Positions 25,550 to 33,691 of a DNA stretch of 64,000 nucleotides are shown here, piece after piece (positions within the stretch are counted from its first letter, which is position 1; each line of letters starts with the position of its first letter). The notes under the pieces were generated by a model, which made no database searches, was not told the DNA's origin, and was given only the letters and a program-made list of their open reading frames with translations. The position numbers and the translations under genes were made by a program. Location: the NCBI RefSeq assembly GCF_000176235.1, contig NZ_ACZV01000004.1, forward strand, positions 1,515,960 to 1,579,959, given 5' to 3'. This stretch comes from Vibrio orientalis CIP 102891 = ATCC 33934. GTDB taxonomy: Bacteria > Pseudomonadota > Gammaproteobacteria > Enterobacterales > Vibrionaceae.

Positions 25550-27103
25550 ATGAGCAAACCTGTTATAGCTGCAAACAAACCAATCAAAGTCGAACTCACT
25601 GCCGGGGAAGAGAATTACTTCTGTACTTGCGGCCGTTCTAGCAATCAACCATACTGCGATGGCTCTCATGCAGGGACGGGCTTTAAACCCAAAGCCTTCA
25701 CTACTGAAGAGAGTGGCGATGCCTACCTATGTCGCTGTAAACATACCCAGAATCCACCGTTTTGTGATGGAGCCCATAAGCAATTTACTGATGCAGATGT
25801 TTGCAAGGAAGGCCCAGGGGTTCAGATCCAAACCATTGATGTCGCTCCAGCAGCAAGTGCAACCAAAGAAGAACCCACGGTTGAATTTATTCATCAGTTG
25901 GCGCGAGAAGGTTTAGCCAAAGTGGGACATCACGGCCCAATGACCTCTATGGGTGTACCACGACATTTACTGCCCCATTGGGATGACATTCAAGTGATGG
26001 TGGCGCAGATGGCGAGCAAGCCATTAATGGAAGATGTGCCAGTCGCTACAGAGCTGATTATTGGCCCGCAAGCGAAAAAGCCGCTTAAACTGAATATCCC
26101 GTTGTTTGTCTCTGACATGAGTTTTGGTGCGCTATCTGAAGAAGCGAAAGTCTCTTTAGCCAAAGGGGCTGAGCTTGCCGGTACAGGCATTTGCTCGGGC
26201 GAGGGCGGAATGTTGCCAGAAGAGCAGGCAGCAAACTCACGCTATTTCTATGAGTTAGCCAGTGCCGGGTTTGGTTATGATGAGTCAAAGCTGAAGAATG
26301 TTCAGGCGTTTCATTTTAAAGGTGGTCAAGGCGCGAAAACCGGAACCGGAGGCCATCTTCCGGGCGCCAAGAATATTGGTAAGATTGCCCAAGTTCGCGG
26401 CATAGAGGCGGGAACGGCAGCGATATCTCCACCAACATTTAAAGACTTAACAACCACCGAAGATTTTAAGCAGTTTGCCAATCGAGTCAGAGAAGTCACT
26501 GGCGGTATCCCGATTGGTTTTAAGCTCAGCGCTAACCATATCGAGGAAGATATTCAATTTGCTTTAGATGCCAGTGCTGATTACATCATCTTAGATGGCA
26601 GAGGGGGCGGCACGGGCGCCGCGCCGGAAATGTTCCGTGATCATATCAGCGTGCCGACCATTCCTGCTCTAGCCAGAGCCAGAGCTTATTTGGACAAAGT
26701 CGGCGCTAGTGGTCGGGTTACCTTGATCATTACCGGAGGTCTGCGAGTGCCAATGGATTTTGTTAAAGCGATGGCGTTAGGGGCTGATGGTGTGGCGATT
26801 TCCAATAGTGCCATGCAGTCGATTGGTTGTGTTGCGGCAAGAATGTGTAACACCAACAATTGTCCCGCTGGGATTGCGACGCAAAAAGCGGACTTAAGAC
26901 AAAGGCTCAATATCGATAAGGCGTCCAATCAATTGAAGAACTTCTTTGAAGCGTCAACCGAGTTGATGAGTGTAATGGCAAGGGCGTGTGGTCACCATCA
27001 GTTGAGTCAGTTTAATCGTTATGACCTTGCGACTTGGGATCGGGAAATGGCCCACCTTGCGGGAGTTCGATATTCTGGAGTGGTGGACTTAACCCAAAAT
27101 TAA
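25550..27103 (+). CDS. CDGSH iron-sulfur / glutamate-synthase-like FMN protein fusion
   Basis: 517 aa. Residues 1-80 hold two CDGSH motifs: CTCGRSSNQPYCDGSH (Cys25, 27, 36, His40) and CRCKHTQNPPFCDGAH (Cys61, 63, 72, His76), each expected to bind a [2Fe-2S] cluster. Residues ~110-510 are the FMN/synthase domain of GltB: SDMSFGALSEEAK, KGGQGAKTGTGGHLPG, ILDGRGGGTGAAP, and the 3Fe-4S Cys set in GCVAARMCNTNNCPAG. The GltB glutaminase and C-terminal beta-helix domains are absent. So it is a redox flavoprotein, not a full glutamate synthase. ATG 25550 follows GGAT; upstream in-frame starts at 25499 and 25538 have no site. Partner unknown. Confidence 0.85.
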   Translation: MSKPVIAANKPIKVELTAGEENYFCTCGRSSNQPYCDGSHAGTGFKPKAFTTEESGDAYLCRCKHTQNPPFCDGAHKQFTDADVCKEGPGVQIQTIDVAPAASATKEEPTVEFIHQLAREGLAKVGHHGPMTSMGVPRHLLPHWDDIQVMVAQMASKPLMEDVPVATELIIGPQAKKPLKLNIPLFVSDMSFGALSEEAKVSLAKGAELAGTGICSGEGGMLPEEQAANSRYFYELASAGFGYDESKLKNVQAFHFKGGQGAKTGTGGHLPGAKNIGKIAQVRGIEAGTAAISPPTFKDLTTTEDFKQFANRVREVTGGIPIGFKLSANHIEEDIQFALDASADYIILDGRGGGTGAAPEMFRDHISVPTIPALARARAYLDKVGASGRVTLIITGGLRVPMDFVKAMALGADGVAISNSAMQSIGCVAARMCNTNNCPAGIATQKADLRQRLNIDKASNQLKNFFEASTELMSVMARACGHHQLSQFNRYDLATWDREMAHLAGVRYSGVVDLTQN

Positions 27104-27264
27104 ATGGTTTTGAGTTAGTACTCTCGCTAAAGTTTACCGATAATATATTGAATAGTAAGGATTAAGAAACATCCTGTTCAATCTTTGAATTACCTTACTA
27201 ATAAAATTATAAATTACCAACTAAAATTAACGGGTGCTTGATGCGTTTATGGTTGGAGGTAAGC

Positions 27265-27456
27265 ATGAATTTTTTTGTCCAGTTTGATGAAGAAGGTATG
27301 TACCAAAATAACCCGTGGGATATTCCAGTCCCTTACTTAAAAGGGGAGGTACGTGCGCTGAATCCTCTGCTAGCCATGGTGCTGATTGAGAGAAATCAAG
27401 CTCACCTCTATCATAAAAACCAAGATCTCCAAGCTGAGCATGGTGGCGTAAAGTAA
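27265..27456 (+). CDS. Small hypothetical protein
   Basis: 63 aa, beginning MNFFVQFDEEGMYQNNPWDIP. No membrane helix or signal. A strong GGAGGT at 27255-27260 lies 4-5 nt before ATG 27265, which decides the start over the TTG at 27238. Followed by a perfect hairpin. I do not recognise a family. Confidence 0.6.
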   Translation: MNFFVQFDEEGMYQNNPWDIPVPYLKGEVRALNPLLAMVLIERNQAHLYHKNQDLQAEHGGVK

Positions 27457-27490
27457 CCTACTCAGCTCAAATACGTTAGTACTTGTTGGT

Positions 27491-27524
27491 AAAGTGATCC
27501 ATTTAGGTATGAATGGATCACTTT
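27491..27524 (+). terminator. Perfect hairpin, probable terminator with weak T run
   Basis: AAAGTGATCCATT / AATGGATCACTTT, a 13-bp perfect stem with 8-nt loop. The tract after it (AGCGATG) lacks T's, so termination strength is doubtful. Confidence 0.5.
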
Positions 27525-27626
27525 AGCGATGTCGTAACTGGAAATACCTGTTGTCACAATGGCAACACGCTAATTTCCCTTCATTGACATATTATCTTCG
27601 CAAACGATTACTGTGAGCGAACCACG

Positions 27627-28817
27627 ATGTCCCGATTCCTTTTATGCAGTTTTGCCTTTGTACTGCTTTATCCAACCGCGATTGATCTTTACTTGGTCGC
27701 ACTGCCTCAAATTGCGAAAGATCTGGCGGCGAGCGAGTCGCAACTCCATATCGCATTCTCAATCTATCTTGCAGGTATGGCGACGACAATGCTGTTTGTT
27801 GGTCGCCTTGCTGATCGTTTTGGCCGAAAACCGGTAGCAATGGCAGGTGCGGTGATATTTTCGATTGCTTCAATGCTGGCTGGAGTGTCAGAAACCAGTG
27901 ACAGCTTTCTTGTGATGCGATTTTTCCAAGGGGTTGGAGCCGCTTGTTGTTACGTCGTGGCCTTTGCCATTTTACGAGACACATTAGATGACCATAAGCG
28001 AGCTAAAGTGCTGTCGATGCTCAATGGTATTACTTGCATGATCCCTGTGTTGGCGCCCGTAATTGGTCATCTAATTATGCTTAAGTTTCCGTGGCCAGCC
28101 CTTTTTACTGTCATGACAATGATGGGACTCGCGGTAGGTTTTATCGCGACGGTAATACTGAAAGAGACCTTGCCACAGCAGACTCGAACGGAGGTAAGTA
28201 AAGAGGCTGACAGCCAAGAGTCGTTATTCAATCGATTCTTTATTTCACGAGTCTTGTTCACTGCATTGGGGGTGACGGCGATACTTTCTTATGTGAACAC
28301 CTCTCCAATGATCGTAATGGATACACTTAATTTCACTCGTGGTGAGTACTCGATGGCGATGGCTTTACTTGCCATGGTAGGGATGTCGACTTCATTTTCT
28401 GCGCCGATCTTCCTGAGTTACTTCAAGCAAAAAACATTACTGATAGCGTCGCAAGTAATAATCATGATGTCGGCTATCGCTATTCTCGCGGCTCACGTGA
28501 ATGGCGATAGCTCGACTCTTTACATGCTGGGTTTTGTATTGGTTAGTATGGGATTTTCGCTCGGCTTTGGTGTCGCGATGAGTCAGGCCCTCAGTCTATT
28601 TTCTCGCAAAGCAGGTCTTGCGAGTTCCATGCTAGGTATTGCTCAGGTTTCTTTTTCGGCATTCTACATCTGGGTGATGGCTTTACTCGGCGTTTCTGCA
28701 GTGATGATGTTGTTTATTGCTCTGGCGATGGGTAGTGTTGTCGGTCTCTGTCTAATATTATTAGTTTCAAATCAGCACTCTAGTGAATGCCATGAAGAAA
28801 TCTCTTGCCCGTCTTGA
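27627..28817 (+). CDS. mdtL: MFS multidrug efflux transporter MdtL
   Basis: 396 aa, 12 predicted membrane helices. The N terminus MSRFLLCSFAFVLLYP and the following SESQLHIAFSIYLAGMA, GRLADRFGRKP (motif A), RFFQGVGAACCYVVAFAIL and LNGITCMIPVLAPVIGHLIM segments are nearly those of E. coli MdtL. MdtL is a drug:H+ antiporter of the DHA1 family in the inner membrane. The gene overlaps yidZ by 26 bp, and mdtL and yidZ are also neighbours in E. coli, which supports both calls. Confidence 0.92.
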   Translation: MSRFLLCSFAFVLLYPTAIDLYLVALPQIAKDLAASESQLHIAFSIYLAGMATTMLFVGRLADRFGRKPVAMAGAVIFSIASMLAGVSETSDSFLVMRFFQGVGAACCYVVAFAILRDTLDDHKRAKVLSMLNGITCMIPVLAPVIGHLIMLKFPWPALFTVMTMMGLAVGFIATVILKETLPQQTRTEVSKEADSQESLFNRFFISRVLFTALGVTAILSYVNTSPMIVMDTLNFTRGEYSMAMALLAMVGMSTSFSAPIFLSYFKQKTLLIASQVIIMMSAIAILAAHVNGDSSTLYMLGFVLVSMGFSLGFGVAMSQALSLFSRKAGLASSMLGIAQVSFSAFYIWVMALLGVSAVMMLFIALAMGSVVGLCLILLVSNQHSSECHEEISCPS

Positions 28818-29745
28818 CCTAAATTTGTTGTTCACTCTGCAATTGTTATTGCAGGAGCAGAGTGTCACTAAAACCGCGAAAAAACTCAATGTTACTCCTT
28901 CAACGGTGAGTAAATCCTTGGCCAAGTTGAGAGATTGGTTCGGTGATCCACTGTTTGTTAATACTCCGCAGGGACTTAAGCCAACGACCCTTGCGACGAG
29001 TATGGAAGAAAGTTTGTCTGATTGGACCCAGATCGGCACTGAGCTTATCTCTCGTCGTGGTGATGCAGCGCCTACTGGTGTGCGCTTTAATCTAAGTGTT
29101 GAATCGCCTTTATCATTAATTATGGTTGATGAGCTGACCAGTCGTATCCATAAAACCTATCCAGACTCAAAAGTTAAGTTCTACAACTGGGACTATGATT
29201 CGGTTGATGCCATAACGCGTGGAGAAGTTGATATTGGTTTCACTGGCCGTGAGAGCCACCCTCGTTCCAAAGAGTCATTAAATTTGCTGCCATACTTCAT
29301 CAACTTTGAGGTGCTGTTTTCCGATCTTCCTCTGGTTTACTTACGTAAAGATCACTCAGCATTAGAGCAAGAGTGGAACTTAGAGACCTTTCTAAGCTAC
29401 TCGCATATCAATGTGATTTGGGAAAAAAGTGAAGAATGGGCGCTTGATGAAATACTCATTGAACAAGGTCTTGTAAGAGATGTAAGAGTTACCATGGCGA
29501 CTTTTGAGCAAGCGCTGTTCGTCGCAGAGAAGCCGGGGCATGAGATGCTCACTACCGCGCCTAAATATTGTCAGCGCTATTGCCAGCAGATTCACCCAGA
29601 TCTAGTCGCGTTACCGATTCCAATTGGAGAGGAATATCAGCACAAGTTAGTGATTCCATTTACCATGATTTGGCATAAGCGTAACAATCAAAACCCTAAG
29701 ATTACTTGGTTAAGAGAAACGCTCAAAAGTCTCTACCAAGAATAG
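28792..29745 (+). CDS. yidZ: LysR-family regulator YidZ
   Basis: 317 aa. N-terminal LysR winged helix (LDLNLLFTLQLLLQEQSVTK, TPSTVSKSLAKLRDWFGDP). The effector domain shares long stretches with E. coli YidZ (NWDYDSVDAITRGEVDIGF, GRESHPRS, FTMIWHKRN). ATG 28792 reproduces the MKKS start of E. coli YidZ; a GTG at 28783 is less likely. YidZ has been linked to anaerobic nitric oxide protection, with target unknown. Its conserved pairing with mdtL suggests, but does not prove, control of that pump. Confidence 0.92.
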   Translation: MKKSLARLDLNLLFTLQLLLQEQSVTKTAKKLNVTPSTVSKSLAKLRDWFGDPLFVNTPQGLKPTTLATSMEESLSDWTQIGTELISRRGDAAPTGVRFNLSVESPLSLIMVDELTSRIHKTYPDSKVKFYNWDYDSVDAITRGEVDIGFTGRESHPRSKESLNLLPYFINFEVLFSDLPLVYLRKDHSALEQEWNLETFLSYSHINVIWEKSEEWALDEILIEQGLVRDVRVTMATFEQALFVAEKPGHEMLTTAPKYCQRYCQQIHPDLVALPIPIGEEYQHKLVIPFTMIWHKRNNQNPKITWLRETLKSLYQE

Positions 29746-29788
29746 TAGTAGGTGAAGGTAAGGTGTGTTAAATATGAATTTACATTGT

Positions 29789-29823
29789 AAATCGCCTCAA
29801 GCCGTACTTGAGGCGATTTCTTG
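29789..29823. terminator. Bidirectional terminator between yidZ and yegD
   Basis: AAATCGCCTCAAG / CTTGAGGCGATTT, a 13-bp perfect stem with a 5-nt loop. Confidence 0.9.
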
Positions 29824-29846
29824 TGTAGCTGTGCCCGTTAAGCGAT

Positions 29847-31199
29847 TTATTTAAAGCACACCTCAGCCCAGCGCGCGAGTCCAGCCGTGACCGAACCAAA
29901 GTAGTTACCAGACACTACTTCAATATTGGGTAAGGTTTGTTGGACCGCACCGCGTAAAATCGGTGAGCGCGCAGAACCTCCGGTCATAAAGATCGCATCC
30001 GGCTTAACATTGCCTTGTTCCACGGCTTCTTTAACCAGTTCAGCCATTTTCTGCTTGGGCGTTTCTATCGCATCGGTCATATCTTCAAAGTGGATGTCCA
30101 CTTCCAATTGCTCGGACAATAATTGGATAACACCGCGATAGTGCGCGTGGTCAGACAGAGCGATCTTGGCTTCTTCTGCTTGGCGAACTAATCGGTAGCC
30201 GAGCGTTTCGTGAAAAACTTCCAGAAGGCGAGCGAGTTTTTCAGGCTCTTGCGCTTCTTTCTTCAACAGCTTTAACGTCGCCAAGTTGGCGCGAGAATAG
30301 AAATCGGCCTGTGCATCAACACTGTTGATCGCGATTGGGTTCCAGAACTGAATGGTTGGCATAACGATATTGGCCGTGGTTTTACTGCCAAGGCCAAATG
30401 GTGTCATTAACTGTTTAAAGGCAAGGGCGATATCGAGATCATTCCCTCCGACGCGCTGACCGCTGTGCGCCAACAGACTTTGTGTTCTGTCTGCTTTACC
30501 GCGCCAGCATGGGCCCATCTCAATCAATGAACAGTCTGTCGTACCACCGCCGATATCGACCACCAGAACGGTCTTGTTGTCGCTAAGTGACGCTTCGTAC
30601 TCAAGCCCTGCCGCAACAGGTTCAAACTGAAACTCGACATTTTTAAAGCCCGCACGCGTTGCCGCTTTAAGAAGAATGTTTTCTGCCTGACGGTTAGCCG
30701 CTTCGCTGTCACGACCATGAAAGTTAACTGGGCGACCAATGACGGTATCTGTGATGGTGTGCTGAGCATCGCTTTCTGCTTTGCGCTTGATGTTATCCAT
30801 CATCGCGCATACCAGATCTTCAAAAAAGCTCACCTGGACATCACGCAGGCCTGAGGCGCCTAAGAATGATTTTGGTGACTTAACGTAGTAACTCTCACTC
30901 GGATCTTGCAGGTAGTGGTCCAGTGCCGCTTGACCAAATGCAACCTCATCGGCAATAAACTCTATCCCTTCTTCGCGATTAATGTTGATTGCTCTGCGCA
31001 GCACCTGTTCGCCGATATTATCCAGCGGTTTGATATCGCGATACTTGAACAGATATTCAGCGACCGCTTCACGGCTAGGGGCGGATAGGGTAGAAGGAAT
31101 ATAAACGCTGTCGCCTTCCAGTTTGAGCAGCTTTGGCTCTCCTTGCTCCATTTTTGCCACTGAGCAATTTGCTGTTCCATAGTCAAAGCCAATAAACAT
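29847..31199 (-). CDS. yegD: Hsp70-like protein YegD
   Basis: 450 aa, the same length as E. coli YegD. An actin/Hsp70 ATPase fold: phosphate-1 loop GFDYGTANCSVA, phosphate-2 VVDIGGGTTDCSL, adenosine motif FMTGGSARSPIL. It lacks the Hsp70 substrate-binding domain, as YegD does. Cytosolic; a role in protein quality control is presumed but not established. Single gene. Confidence 0.92.
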   Translation of the reverse strand: MFIGFDYGTANCSVAKMEQGEPKLLKLEGDSVYIPSTLSAPSREAVAEYLFKYRDIKPLDNIGEQVLRRAININREEGIEFIADEVAFGQAALDHYLQDPSESYYVKSPKSFLGASGLRDVQVSFFEDLVCAMMDNIKRKAESDAQHTITDTVIGRPVNFHGRDSEAANRQAENILLKAATRAGFKNVEFQFEPVAAGLEYEASLSDNKTVLVVDIGGGTTDCSLIEMGPCWRGKADRTQSLLAHSGQRVGGNDLDIALAFKQLMTPFGLGSKTTANIVMPTIQFWNPIAINSVDAQADFYSRANLATLKLLKKEAQEPEKLARLLEVFHETLGYRLVRQAEEAKIALSDHAHYRGVIQLLSEQLEVDIHFEDMTDAIETPKQKMAELVKEAVEQGNVKPDAIFMTGGSARSPILRGAVQQTLPNIEVVSGNYFGSVTAGLARWAEVCFK

Positions 31200-31369
31200 T
31201 CGAACCTCCTACCATTGAAAAAAGGTCGGCAATGCTACCTTAATGTGAAAATGAATGCTACTGGCGATTTGTTAAGCATGTTTATTGTTGCCAACTTATA
31301 GTAATCTAAGTGAATATATTCGTTTCTAATTCATTGATTGTATTAGTCTAATGGTTTTTGAGAGGTGGT

Positions 31370-32137
31370 ATGGATACCCGACAAGTGATGCTGGAATATA
31401 ACCAGTTTGAAAGGCAGCAGTTTAGTGCGCAAGGGGGAAAGAAAGTGGATACCCCAGAATTGGTCCGCTTTGTTTCGCCACAGCAATATGGCAGCTACAT
31501 CGCCTATTTCTCGTTGACCGTAGACAATGCTCAAGCGGTGATTGATCGAGAGAAGGCGTTTTTTAGCCATCTTGGTAAATGTTTTGAGTGGAAAACTTAC
31601 GACACAGACTTACCCTCAGATATCCAACAGCGCTTGTTAAACAATGGCTTTGAGCAAGCGGATAAAGAAGCGTTTATGGTGGTGGATCTGACAGCAATTA
31701 CCGCTAAACCCACTGATGAATCACTGTTTACTGAAGTGCATGATGAGCAAGGAATACGTGATGCCATTCGTGTTCAAGAGCAAGTTTGGGGTGGCAACTT
31801 TGATTGGCAATTTCAGCATTTGTTGAGTTTAAAGCAGCAAGATCCGGATGCGATTTCCATTTATGTCGTGTATCACCAAGGTGAGCCCGTAACCTCAGCA
31901 TGGTTAACCTTTAATGGTGAGAGTCCGTTTGCCGGCATTTGGGGTGGGAGCACGGTAGAAGCGCATCGGGGTCAAGGTTACTACTCGTTGTTGCTTAACA
32001 AGCGTATTGTGGAAGCCAAGGCAAGAGGAAAAAAGTATCTCACGATTGATGCCTCTGATATGAGCCGACCTATCGTAGAGAAGTACGGTTTTCAATTTGT
32101 CACTCATACTACGGGCTATGAGTTTAATCCTTCCTAA
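31370..32137 (+). CDS. GNAT-family N-acetyltransferase
   Basis: 255 aa. A C-terminal GNAT fold with IWGGSTVEAHRGQGYYSLLL (acetyl-CoA loop R-G-Q-G-Y) and KYGFQFVTHT. The N-terminal ~110 residues form an extra domain, as in two-domain GNATs. ATG 31370 follows AGAGG closely; a TTG at 31358 is in frame but less likely. Its stop codon overlaps the ribosome site of the next GNAT gene, so the pair is an operon. Substrate unknown. Confidence 0.8.
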   Translation: MDTRQVMLEYNQFERQQFSAQGGKKVDTPELVRFVSPQQYGSYIAYFSLTVDNAQAVIDREKAFFSHLGKCFEWKTYDTDLPSDIQQRLLNNGFEQADKEAFMVVDLTAITAKPTDESLFTEVHDEQGIRDAIRVQEQVWGGNFDWQFQHLLSLKQQDPDAISIYVVYHQGEPVTSAWLTFNGESPFAGIWGGSTVEAHRGQGYYSLLLNKRIVEAKARGKKYLTIDASDMSRPIVEKYGFQFVTHTTGYEFNPS

Positions 32138-32146
32138 GGAGAGACT

Positions 32147-32644
32147 ATGAACGTTATCGAAGCCAACGTAGATCTGCATGCAACCTTACTTGACTATGCG
32201 AATGAGTGTTCTGCAGCGGGTATTCCCATGTATGAGCGTGTCATTGCGGATCCTAAGGGGTATTTAGCAAGCCTTGTTGCGAGAAAAAGCGCTGACTGCG
32301 CCGATCTCCCTGAGGGTTGGCTTCCAAGTACAACCTACTACTGTGTTGAGAATGACAAAGTATTAGGGGCAATCCGGGTTCGCAACGGCAACAATGAGTG
32401 GGTTGAAAATGTGATCGGTCATATCGGTTATGAAACTCGACCTTCAGCTCGTGGGCGAGGCGTGGCTAAATATCTGTTGTCTTGGGTTGTAGAAAATGCC
32501 ATTGACGAGCGTGCGATAGTGACATGCGATGTCAATAATACGGCTTCTCGCAGAGTGATTGAAGCGTGTTCTGGCGAGTTCTTAGGGGAGTTTGAAGACC
32601 CAAGTGAAGGACGTGTCAGACGTTACGCTTTTTATCGAAATTGA
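32147..32644 (+). CDS. GNAT-family N-acetyltransferase
   Basis: 165 aa single-domain GNAT: VIGHIGYETRPSARGRGVAKYLL contains the R-G-R-G-V acetyl-CoA loop, and NNTASRRVIEACSG is the family's later helix. AAGGAG lies 6 nt upstream, overlapping the stop of the preceding GNAT gene (9-bp gap). Substrate unknown; similar proteins acetylate small metabolites or antibiotics. Confidence 0.82.
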   Translation: MNVIEANVDLHATLLDYANECSAAGIPMYERVIADPKGYLASLVARKSADCADLPEGWLPSTTYYCVENDKVLGAIRVRNGNNEWVENVIGHIGYETRPSARGRGVAKYLLSWVVENAIDERAIVTCDVNNTASRRVIEACSGEFLGEFEDPSEGRVRRYAFYRN

Positions 32645-32780
32645 TACCGTCAGTACGGATGTGTAAAGAGGCGATCTTGGTCTCAGTTAGGCGCGATTCT
32701 AGGTGGTAGTGTAGTACGCATAGTAACCAGTTTATTCGGCTAAAATCGGCATTTTGCTATCACAAACGAAAGGGGTAACT

Positions 32781-33026
32781 ATGTTAGGTGAAGATCATTC
32801 ATTACTTAGTGAGTTTTCGGAATTTAAAGAGACGATTCTTGCTCTAGCAAAGATGAACGAAGCGTTTTTGAAAGACATGAAAACGTACGACGGGCTAGAT
32901 AAGGAGATTAGGACGTTAGAGTTAAAAGACTCTCCGATCAGCGATGAAGATATGCATCAAATGAAACACGATAGAGCGATGCTGAAAGATAATCTTCACC
33001 AGCGTATTCTCACAGCTCATCAGTAG
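32781..33026 (+). CDS. YdcH/DUF465-like small coiled-coil protein
   Basis: 81 aa, almost entirely helical and charged (FSEFKETILALAKMNEAFLK; MKHDRAMLKDNLHQRI). The two-helix hairpin with a DKEIRTLELKDSPISDEDM bridge is typical of the DUF465/YdcH group, whose function is unknown. ATG 32781 with AAGGGG upstream is chosen over an in-frame start at 32754. Strong terminator follows. Confidence 0.78.
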   Translation: MLGEDHSLLSEFSEFKETILALAKMNEAFLKDMKTYDGLDKEIRTLELKDSPISDEDMHQMKHDRAMLKDNLHQRILTAHQ

Positions 33027-33041
33027 CGAAATGATTGAAGA

Positions 33042-33067
33042 AAAAGAGCGATTCGTCGCTCTTTTTT
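33042..33067 (+). terminator. Terminator of the YdcH-like gene
   Basis: AAAAGAGCGA / TCGCTCTTTT stem with TTCG loop, then T run. Confidence 0.9.
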
Positions 33068-33117
33068 GCGTTGTAACTAAATAAAATTAACCAATAGAGT
33101 TACAGATCCCCAACTCG

Positions 33118-33142
33118 GTCGTCCCTCCCTCTTGAGGATGAC
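33118..33142. repeat. Short repeat, family B, copy 1
   Basis: Shares the core CTCTTGAGG with flanking GTC/GAC arms with copies at 40975-40993 and 42531-42550. It is the first repeat in the 33070-33690 stretch, which also holds a family A repeat and two short ORFs. Confidence 0.5.
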
Positions 33143-33207
33143 AGGTACAGACATAGACCCTTTATTGTTTTCAAGCCACAGTAAAGGGAAGGCGCGCGTT
33201 ATTTTCG

Positions 33208-33248
33208 GTCATTCCATAGAACGACGAAGGAAGGAGCAGGGAACCTCA
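33208..33248. repeat. 41-bp intergenic repeat, family A, copy 2
   Basis: GTCATTCCATAGAACGACG through GAGCAGGGAACCTCA; same length and layout as the copies at 2530 and 40256. Confidence 0.75.
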
Positions 33249-33274
33249 TGGCGTGAATATTTACTCCCATTGAG

Positions 33275-33439
33275 TCAGTGGAGTTTGTGCTGACTTATTC
33301 TTGGTCCATAGTTTGGTCGATCTTTTACCCCATTAACATTCTGTTCATGAGCTTTTGCCTTACTAAAAGTTATCCATTCTTCTAATGATGTTTGTTGCAA
33401 ATTCCCGAGTTGTATCATTGGGGTAAGTTCGACATGCAT
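33275..33439 (-). CDS. Possible short ORF, unknown
   Basis: 54 codons from ATG 33439, beginning MHVELTPMIQLGNLQQTSLE, with AGGCG about 6 nt upstream. Amino-acid composition looks protein-like (Trp, charged residues, no long simple runs). It lies 27 bp after another short open frame on the same strand. Either a small gene, or, with that frame, debris of a larger lost gene. No family recognised. Confidence 0.35.
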   Translation of the reverse strand: MHVELTPMIQLGNLQQTSLEEWITFSKAKAHEQNVNGVKDRPNYGPRISQHKLH

Positions 33440-33466
33440 TCAACGCCTAGTTACTTAAATATTTCT

Positions 33467-33619
33467 TTAAATAGCTTGGTTAGTACTCAGAACGGCTTCA
33501 GGAATTGATTCAGCGTCAGGCGTCGTACTTTCAGTTAAAGTACTCAAATCTTGTTGTTGCATCCCTGAGAGTTCACAAACTTTATCTGTCCCCTCAATCT
33601 TTACAGAAAGTTTAACCAC
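33467..33619 (-). CDS. Possible short ORF or gene remnant, unknown
   Basis: 50 codons if GTG 33619 is the start, ending TESTTPDAESIPEAVLSTNQ plus two residues. The frame is open back to a TAG inside the upstream terminator. No ribosome site is visible, so a truncated C-terminal fragment is as likely as a gene. Composition is protein-like. Confidence 0.28.
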   Translation of the reverse strand: MVKLSVKIEGTDKVCELSGMQQQDLSTLTESTTPDAESIPEAVLSTNQAI

Positions 33620-33627
33620 TGCGTAAT

Positions 33628-33658
33628 CAAAAAACGGGAGCTATATGGGCTCCCGCTT
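33628..33658 (-). terminator. Terminator of the opine/transport operon
   Basis: CGGGAGC / GCTCCCG stem followed, on the minus strand, by TTTTTTG. Confidence 0.85.
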
Positions 33659-33691
33659 TGATCAAGCTTTTAAGTCACGCTGGCTATGGTA

